Of a stretch of 49,979 nt of DNA, positions 44,387 to 49,979 are shown one piece after another. The translations under genes were made by a program, and so were the position numbers. Under the pieces are notes generated by a model. The model worked only from the letters and a program-made list of their open reading frames with translations, searched no databases and was not told the origin of the DNA. The DNA comes from JALONO01 sp038209965 (GTDB lineage: Bacteria > Bacteroidota > Bacteroidia > Cytophagales > Thermoflexibacteraceae): assembly GCA_038209965.1 (NCBI GenBank), contig JBBQXF010000021.1, positions 1 through 49,979 of the forward strand, written 5' to 3'. Numbering within the stretch: position 1 is the first letter of the stretch; each line of letters starts with the position of its first letter.

Positions 44387-46722
44387 TCTAAAAAACCAAA
44401 TTTTTTCACTTTTGCTAAGTTCCACGATGCAATCTTCTTATTGTGGTCACTTAGTATTTTTTTTCCATCTGCAAGTTCAGCCATGAATTTGTATTCAAAA
44501 TCTTTTAATCGTTTATTTTTTCTGTCCCACTTTACAATTTCCTTAATGGTGTCAAATGTGATTTCAGGTTCGTTCTGTTTTTGATTATTCTTCTTATCGA
44601 TTTCATCAATGCCGTCTAATAGATATGGTGCTTTTTGAATTACGAGGTCAAGTATAGTAATGCCGGCTTGTCTTTCGTAGTCAGAAAGTTTTGTGTTGTT
44701 TCTCACTCTGCCTGCAAGATTATAGGCAACTGTTTTCTTTTGCTCGCTAAGGTGCTCAGTTGTCCTTCCCCAATCTTCTATTTTATGCCAAACCTCTGGT
44801 GGAATTGATTTTATTTTGTCAATATCTTCTTGTATCTGAATAAGTGTTATCTCGTCATCTACAATTTTTCTGCGCTGCGATGGATTTTTTTGGTCTAAAT
44901 AATCTAATTGATTAGGGTAAAAATCGATGTCAAATTTTTGCTTCTTCAATTCACACCAGCATTCTTCTTTTTTTGCCCATTCGCCATACAAAGCTCCTGG
45001 AGCTTTATTCTTGATGAATGATTCTATCTCTTTCATTAAATCACGAAGAACTTTTTTAAGTGGCTCCGATAAACATTGGTTCATCCAAATTTTATAAAGG
45101 TCAAGTTTATAATCTGTTTGATAACCAAAATATGAAACAGAGTAGGGAACAATCAGATACCTCATGTCACCAATTGAGTTTGGCTTTACGCCATAAATTT
45201 TTTCTGCCGTCCTAAAGAGGATTGCCTTGGAAATAATATTTTCATAGTAAATATTATCAATTTTTTTTTCAATATTAAACCCCATAAACTGAGCATAGTT
45301 CTTTTGATTTCCTTTAACTACCCAATGAGGTCCGATAACTAATTTATTTCCGTTGTACTCTTCTTGGTAAGTGTTCACATATTTTGCCAAATCTTCTTTA
45401 TTGAATATTTGATTTTTGGGATTCTTTAAATCAAATGCTTTTTGTTTCGATTTGGTAAAACCTTCTTTTACTCTTGCATTTTTATATTGTCCTCTAGCTC
45501 TCTCGTAAAACCATTTCGTTTGTTGTGAACTATGTCCGGCAATATGAGGAACAAAAATGTTTCGTGATAATTTTTCAAGTTCAATATGATACAGCCTATT
45601 AGAACTCAAATCAGAAACTGAAACTTTATTTTGGGTATTTGCATACTCTGAAATTCTTGAAACAATTTCACTGAAATTAGTTCTGTTTTTTACAACAGAT
45701 AATTTCACCTGAACAAAGATTCCCGAAATATCTACTTTATCTTTTTTGAGAGTGTGATAAATAGATGCTGTTGTTTGTCCACCGTTTACTATCTGAAAAT
45801 CTTTGACTCTTGAAATAAAAAGCCCTTTTCCATTTTCTGATTTTTCAATTTCAATTTCCTCTGCTGTAGCTGCAATGCCATTATTGAAAGCCAAAAACAT
45901 TTGTGGCTCTTTCATAATCGTGTTGCGAATCCCTTTATTTATTTTTCCTGTAAACTGTAAAAATGAACGAACATTTTGTTCAAACAGTCGTGAACCATAA
46001 CGTTCATATATTGTGGCTAATGCTGAACCCGGAATAATTGCAAGATAAGATTGATACTGGTCGTTTTCAGACGGAGAAATGATACAAGGAATTTCAAAAC
46101 CTTCTTTCTTAAAATCAATTTCAATTGGAATGTGTGACTTCTCTGTAATGTTATAGAGATAATTTATATCCACAACACGAAAGAAAATTGGAATGCCCGA
46201 AATAGTTTGGCTCTCTGGATTCTCTCCTTGATAAATTCCATCTGTGAAAATAATGGCATTTGCTCTTACAAGATTCTCATTGAGAATTTCAGAGTTTGCA
46301 AGTGTGTGTGCAAAGTCAAAGATTGGTGAAGATTCTTCAATCTCATTTACGTAGTCCTTGTATTTTGCTTTGCGAAAAAAGTTTGTAATTCTTTTTACTG
46401 CGGTGTCAATTTCATCTTTTGGAATTCTTTGCGGTTCTTCACTACCTTTGAAAACTGTAATGAATAAATCAACCGTTTCATAATTGTCCGGTTCTGCATA
46501 AGCATTTATTTTATGCTGATTTCTTGTTCCCAACTGCCCTTCATCATAGGCATCCCTTGCATTTTCAGTTTCACCTGCATCCGATAAAAGGTCAAGTGCC
46601 GTCCGTGTAAAAATTTGTTCAAGATTTCCCCCATCATCTTCTGAAAGTTGAATTGATTTTATATCCTGAATCAGCGAATGATAAAATTTTTGAAGTTCGT
46701 TATGTTCAAGAGAATTGCTCAT
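44383..46722 (-). CDS. AIPR (abortive infection phage resistance) family protein
   Basis: This 779-residue protein carries the AIPR core: FLAFNNGIAATAEEIEIEKS followed by VKDFQIVNGGQTTASIYHTL, and the earlier DLFITVFKG segment. AIPR proteins occur in anti-phage and restriction-type clusters; their biochemistry is poorly known. The gene starts with ATG 46722, overlapping the stop of the PD-(D/E)XK gene by four bases (ATGA). An in-frame ATG at 46776 is not needed. Composition is much richer in AT than the genes to the left. Its stop overlaps a possible menC start by four bases. Confidence 0.93.
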   Translation of the reverse strand: MSNSLEHNELQKFYHSLIQDIKSIQLSEDDGGNLEQIFTRTALDLLSDAGETENARDAYDEGQLGTRNQHKINAYAEPDNYETVDLFITVFKGSEEPQRIPKDEIDTAVKRITNFFRKAKYKDYVNEIEESSPIFDFAHTLANSEILNENLVRANAIIFTDGIYQGENPESQTISGIPIFFRVVDINYLYNITEKSHIPIEIDFKKEGFEIPCIISPSENDQYQSYLAIIPGSALATIYERYGSRLFEQNVRSFLQFTGKINKGIRNTIMKEPQMFLAFNNGIAATAEEIEIEKSENGKGLFISRVKDFQIVNGGQTTASIYHTLKKDKVDISGIFVQVKLSVVKNRTNFSEIVSRISEYANTQNKVSVSDLSSNRLYHIELEKLSRNIFVPHIAGHSSQQTKWFYERARGQYKNARVKEGFTKSKQKAFDLKNPKNQIFNKEDLAKYVNTYQEEYNGNKLVIGPHWVVKGNQKNYAQFMGFNIEKKIDNIYYENIISKAILFRTAEKIYGVKPNSIGDMRYLIVPYSVSYFGYQTDYKLDLYKIWMNQCLSEPLKKVLRDLMKEIESFIKNKAPGALYGEWAKKEECWCELKKQKFDIDFYPNQLDYLDQKNPSQRRKIVDDEITLIQIQEDIDKIKSIPPEVWHKIEDWGRTTEHLSEQKKTVAYNLAGRVRNNTKLSDYERQAGITILDLVIQKAPYLLDGIDEIDKKNNQKQNEPEITFDTIKEIVKWDRKNKRLKDFEYKFMAELADGKKILSDHNKKIASWNLAKVKKFGFLE

Positions 46723-47741
46723 GCGAAAATTAGGGTTTGAAAAATTTCTTCTTCTGTCCTGATAAAATCTGAACACTGTGAAATGACAATAGAATATTTT
46801 ACATCACCAACTCCGTTGCGAATATCTCTTTCTTCAATTCTTGGAAATGTATTTTCTACTTGGTAAAATATTTCCTGACGTATAAAATAACCTACATCAG
46901 CATAAAGTAGTCTGTGATGGTCAAAGTAACTGCCTTCAATTAATTTATTTCTAAAACGGTTTAGTGCCGTAAAGTCAGTGGAGAGAATTTCAATAACAGA
47001 ATCAACCAACTGATTCAAAGTTTCACCGGATTGTTGTCTTACCTCCAATGAAAGATGATGCAAATAAAGGTTGTCCATGTTTGTTGTGTCAAGTTGCCTT
47101 TCGCTGCTGATATGGATTTTCTGATGATTGTTTCCATGTGTTGTTTTCACTTCTACACTCCATCTTCCAAACTGAAAATCTCTGATTTGCTTTTCCGAAC
47201 CAATCCATGAACTCACAATGTTTTGAAAATCTGAATTAGCCTGAAGAAATTTTCTTAGAAAAAACAATTCGCCAAAAAGCCCTCGTTGTTCTTCTGGTGT
47301 AAGTCCTTGCTGTTTGAATCTTTCAAATAAGCTTTGCCACTTGATTAATCGGTTAGAATAATTTTTCAGAATTACTTTGATGTCAGTTTCATTTATGACT
47401 GCTGCAAGAACATCAGCAATAAGCGTATCAAAAACATCTTTGAATTGCTTATCAACCAAAACAAGATTCAACAGAATAAACTTTGAATCATCAGGGTCAT
47501 AAATTTTATCAAACTTCAATCCTCTGAACTCATACTTAAAATTGAATTCCTTTCCAATCGTGAAAGGAACTTTTAAAATAAGCATCCTGTATGTTTCAGG
47601 AAATTTCATACCCAGAAACACATCACATTTGCTTGCATCTGAATAACGCAACTTAAACAGTCCGGCTACTGCTGAACTGTTTGCTTCAAGCTGGGTCCAT
47701 ATTTGTTTAATCCGTTCCATCATTTTCATCTGTTTGGTCAA
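46719..47741 (-). CDS. PD-(D/E)XK motif protein (DUF4420)
   Basis: This 340-residue predicted nuclease has the DUF4420 core: EEQRGLFGELFFLRKFL (Glu158), then SSWIGSEKQIRDFQFGRWSV with Asp188 and the following EVKTTHG with Glu197 and Lys199. That is the catalytic D...ExK of the restriction-endonuclease fold. The next stretch, HISSERQLD, is also typical. It overlaps the Z1 gene by up to 35 bases, and in-frame ATGs at 47729, 47723 and 47720 would reduce this. It lies between the Z1 and AIPR genes in one unit. Confidence 0.92.
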   Translation of the reverse strand: MTKQMKMMERIKQIWTQLEANSSAVAGLFKLRYSDASKCDVFLGMKFPETYRMLILKVPFTIGKEFNFKYEFRGLKFDKIYDPDDSKFILLNLVLVDKQFKDVFDTLIADVLAAVINETDIKVILKNYSNRLIKWQSLFERFKQQGLTPEEQRGLFGELFFLRKFLQANSDFQNIVSSWIGSEKQIRDFQFGRWSVEVKTTHGNNHQKIHISSERQLDTTNMDNLYLHHLSLEVRQQSGETLNQLVDSVIEILSTDFTALNRFRNKLIEGSYFDHHRLLYADVGYFIRQEIFYQVENTFPRIEERDIRNGVGDVKYSIVISQCSDFIRTEEEIFQTLIFA

Positions 47742-49979
47742 GTTCGTCTGGATACTCGTATTCTTTTCTGAACTGTTCGTTCACTGCGTATTCAATCTTT
47801 TCATCGTTTTCAATTTCAGGAAAACTAACTGCAATGCCAATAACTGGAACTTCAGCAATCAATTCTGTTCGAGTTATCTTAGGTTTTACTGTATCGTCAA
47901 TTACTCTATTACAATAGTGATTCAGCGGATATATCAAGAGTAAACCATTTGTACTCTTTCTTTTCCATTTAATTCTTTTTCTACTTGGTAATTCAGGAAC
48001 ATCTTCAGTGCCTTCCTCTTTGGAATCTGCTGCTGTCTGTGCTTTTGCTTCATTCAATTCTGATACACTCAAGTCAATCAGTTCATGTCGGTGATCAGTG
48101 ATATTTGCTTTTGTGACCTCATATTCAGTAGAAATCTTGCTAACATTTGTTCTATCTGTCAATCCAACTCTTTCAGAAAGTCCGGCAAACAAAAATTCAC
48201 CTTCTGGTTTTGCAGTTGAATTATTTATCAATGCTACTGTCCAGTTTATAAGATTGCCTTTTTTTGCTTGAGCATTGATGTAGTCAACCACTTTGTTCGT
48301 GTCAATCACTTCCTCACCGATTTTGTATTTCAGAAGAAAGGAAGTTATTGCATTGAAATTGTTTTCTCCTGTCCAAATAAATTTTTGTTTCTCATTTAAC
48401 TTATTTAAATCATCTAATGATTTTTTAATTGGGCTTCCCAAATCAGAAATTAAATCAACTACTGCGTCAAAATTCTTTTTGAATCTGTTCTTATCAATCT
48501 TGAACTGGTAAGTTTGTTCAAGTTCACCCGAATAACTCAGATACATTGTTTTTTTGTAGCGAAATTTATTTGCTGCTGTAATTTTTAAGACACCAGGGTG
48601 TGTTCTTACTTTCAATCCAAACTCTTTTGGGGTTTTCTTTAAGAGAAACATGTAGTCAAAATCTCTACGCATTTCTTCGGATGCAATCGTAATGTGTTTA
48701 TACCATCGTGTAAGTTCGTCACTCGTAAATATTCTGCACAAGTCCACATATCCAGGTCTATAGCCAAACCATCTGCCCATCTGCATGAGTGTGTCATACA
48801 TCTTGGATGCACGCAAATAATAACTTACTGTCAATCCTTCCAATGTCAAACCTCTTGAAAGTTTATCACCTCCAACTGCAATCACGGATAAAAATTTCCC
48901 TTGTTGTTCCGAAAAGAAATAATCAAGTGGGGAAATATTATGATGTGATAAACCTGCAACATTTTTATCTCCGTGAACTGCTCTCACTTCCATTTTTGAA
49001 ATAGCAGAATAAATTTCTGACTCAACTTCTGCCCAAGTGACTGGAGTTAATTCAGGGTCAGTGTAAATGTGTGAATCACGAATAACCTTTGCAGTGGTTG
49101 GTACAAATTCTTTTTTCCAGATTTTTTCAAATTCTTGCAAAAGGTTTCCTGATTTTAGTTCAATTTGCTTCTGGTAAAATTTCAATTCAGCATCAACTAA
49201 AGTTGCAATCCTGTCTTGCCAAACAATAAACCTTGAAATGTGAATGAGCATTGAATTGTGAACATCAATTTGTTTTCTCACTCGCCTTGCTGCTGCTGAA
49301 AGGACAAAGCATTTTACTGCATATTTCAAACTGTTTGGTAATTCATCCGGCAATGGGTCGTTCTTTTTGTGTTTGTCTGGCACAAGAGATTTTGTGATTG
49401 CAAATGCAGTATCAACTCTTGAAATTAAATTGCCGATTTGTTCTTGTAAATTGGATGCATCAAAAACATCATAATCTTTTACTTTACGAATCAAATCCAA
49501 AGGTTCTTCATTTTCATCAAAAGATGTTAGAGCAGGTAATCCAAATATTTTTGCCGGTCCAATGTAGTTTGATGGTGCTGGAATATTTATAATAAAATCC
49601 TTTGGAAATAAATCTTGTCCAACAGTAAACTCGTAATCTTTAATATTAAGGTCTAATCCCTTTACTGATTCTTGTTCAAGGAGTGGAATGAAAATATTTG
49701 CAAAAGGCGTTGCTGTATAACCTACATAAGCACTCTGTTCAAACAATGAAAGCAATGCTCTGATACAACCATTGATTGCAGAAACTTTTTCCTTGCTTAC
49801 ATTGATTGAAGCATTGTCTGCCTCATCATCAATTAAAAGGAATGGAACATTTCGTATAATTATTTTTCCGTCTGGTTGTTTGTCTCCCCAAACTGCTAAC
49901 CATGAAATTAAGTTTTTAAGAATTGAACCATTCTTTTTTACAACTGCAATAATTTGGTCAGAACTTTTCAAATGAATAC
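47707..49979 (-). CDS. Z1 domain-containing protein, ATPase/helicase-like (N-terminus beyond window)
   Basis: About 757 codons are visible and the frame stays open to the window end, so the start lies outside. The visible part has a Walker B-like FLLIDDEADNASIN, a motif III-like YVGYTATPFANIF and a motif V/VI region with VGGDKLSRGLTLEGLTVSYY and MQMGRWFGYRPGYVDLCRI. This is the Z1 domain, a superfamily II helicase relative found in restriction-type systems beside MORC/MutL-like ATPases and cytosine methylases. The Walker A motif should lie just outside. It heads the three-gene overlapping unit seen here. Confidence 0.94.
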   Translation of the reverse strand, partial: IHLKSSDQIIAVVKKNGSILKNLISWLAVWGDKQPDGKIIIRNVPFLLIDDEADNASINVSKEKVSAINGCIRALLSLFEQSAYVGYTATPFANIFIPLLEQESVKGLDLNIKDYEFTVGQDLFPKDFIINIPAPSNYIGPAKIFGLPALTSFDENEEPLDLIRKVKDYDVFDASNLQEQIGNLISRVDTAFAITKSLVPDKHKKNDPLPDELPNSLKYAVKCFVLSAAARRVRKQIDVHNSMLIHISRFIVWQDRIATLVDAELKFYQKQIELKSGNLLQEFEKIWKKEFVPTTAKVIRDSHIYTDPELTPVTWAEVESEIYSAISKMEVRAVHGDKNVAGLSHHNISPLDYFFSEQQGKFLSVIAVGGDKLSRGLTLEGLTVSYYLRASKMYDTLMQMGRWFGYRPGYVDLCRIFTSDELTRWYKHITIASEEMRRDFDYMFLLKKTPKEFGLKVRTHPGVLKITAANKFRYKKTMYLSYSGELEQTYQFKIDKNRFKKNFDAVVDLISDLGSPIKKSLDDLNKLNEKQKFIWTGENNFNAITSFLLKYKIGEEVIDTNKVVDYINAQAKKGNLINWTVALINNSTAKPEGEFLFAGLSERVGLTDRTNVSKISTEYEVTKANITDHRHELIDLSVSELNEAKAQTAADSKEEGTEDVPELPSRKRIKWKRKSTNGLLLIYPLNHYCNRVIDDTVKPKITRTELIAEVPVIGIAVSFPEIENDEKIEYAVNEQFRKEYEYPDELDQTDENDGTD

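Larger units (their letters stand above)
44383..49979 (-). other. AT-rich defence module (Z1 / PD-(D/E)XK / AIPR), probably horizontally acquired
   Basis: Three genes overlap head to tail and share an AT-rich composition, clearly different from the roughly 50% GC DNA to the left. Reading 44401-49979 I saw no GGCC, a word that is very frequent in the rest of the window. No transposase, integrase, tRNA or direct repeat was seen at the left edge, which falls exactly at the start of menC. The right edge is outside the window, where a methylase and a MORC/MutL-like ATPase would be expected. Confidence 0.75.

Overview
The window reads as a stretch of a Bacteroidota chromosome with about 50% GC. Signs of this are the Na+-NQR set, DUF5916 and S9 proteins, a Bacteroidota-style ECF sigma pair, an RND pump fused to its outer-membrane partner, and TAnnTTTG-like -7 boxes with few Shine-Dalgarno sites. 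Saprospiria- or Cytophagia-like lineages fit, but the sequence alone does not settle the family. No tRNA, rRNA, insertion sequence or CRISPR array was recognised.

Layout. 1-3.6 kb: the end of nqrA, then nqrB-C-D-E (sodium-pumping NADH:quinone reductase), closed by a terminator with no nqrF. 3.6-10.2 kb: a DUF58 protein, a large helical unknown, a flavin-reductase-like protein fused to a nuclease A inhibitor (NuiA) domain, alanine dehydrogenase divergent from an Lrp/AsnC regulator, and an RluA-type pseudouridine synthase. 10.7-20.2 kb: mostly single genes: SRPBCC protein, DUF5916 outer-membrane protein, cobalamin adenosyltransferase, exported VOC protein, a sugar isomerase/DUF6671 pair, a TPR protein, a tandem universal stress protein and a tiny lipoprotein. 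20.2-21.2 kb has no convincing gene. 21.2-27.4 kb: a heavy-metal efflux operon (small exported protein, CusA-like pump fused to a TolC-like domain, CusB-like adaptor).

27.4-32.1 kb is regulatory: an ECF sigma factor overlapping a membrane protein that joins an anti-sigma-like N-terminus to a trypsin-like protease, then an orphan TPR histidine kinase and an ElaA-type acetyltransferase. 32.4-38.5 kb: an S9 peptidase, then a class III aminotransferase overlapping a leucine-rich-repeat protein. 39-40.4 kb: pyrH-frr. 40.4-41.2 kb: a GPP34-family gene interrupted by two compensating frameshifts. 41.4-44.4 kb: an LRR lipoprotein with a duplicated module, then menC.

44.4-50 kb is different: AT-rich, apparently free of GGCC, and made of three overlapping genes (Z1-domain ATPase, PD-(D/E)XK protein, AIPR protein). 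This is a recognisable anti-phage / restriction-type module, probably acquired horizontally. It continues past the window and abuts the start of menC with a 4-base overlap. The most novel items are the flavin reductase-NuiA fusion, the sigma/protease pair, the pump-channel fusion and the menC junction.
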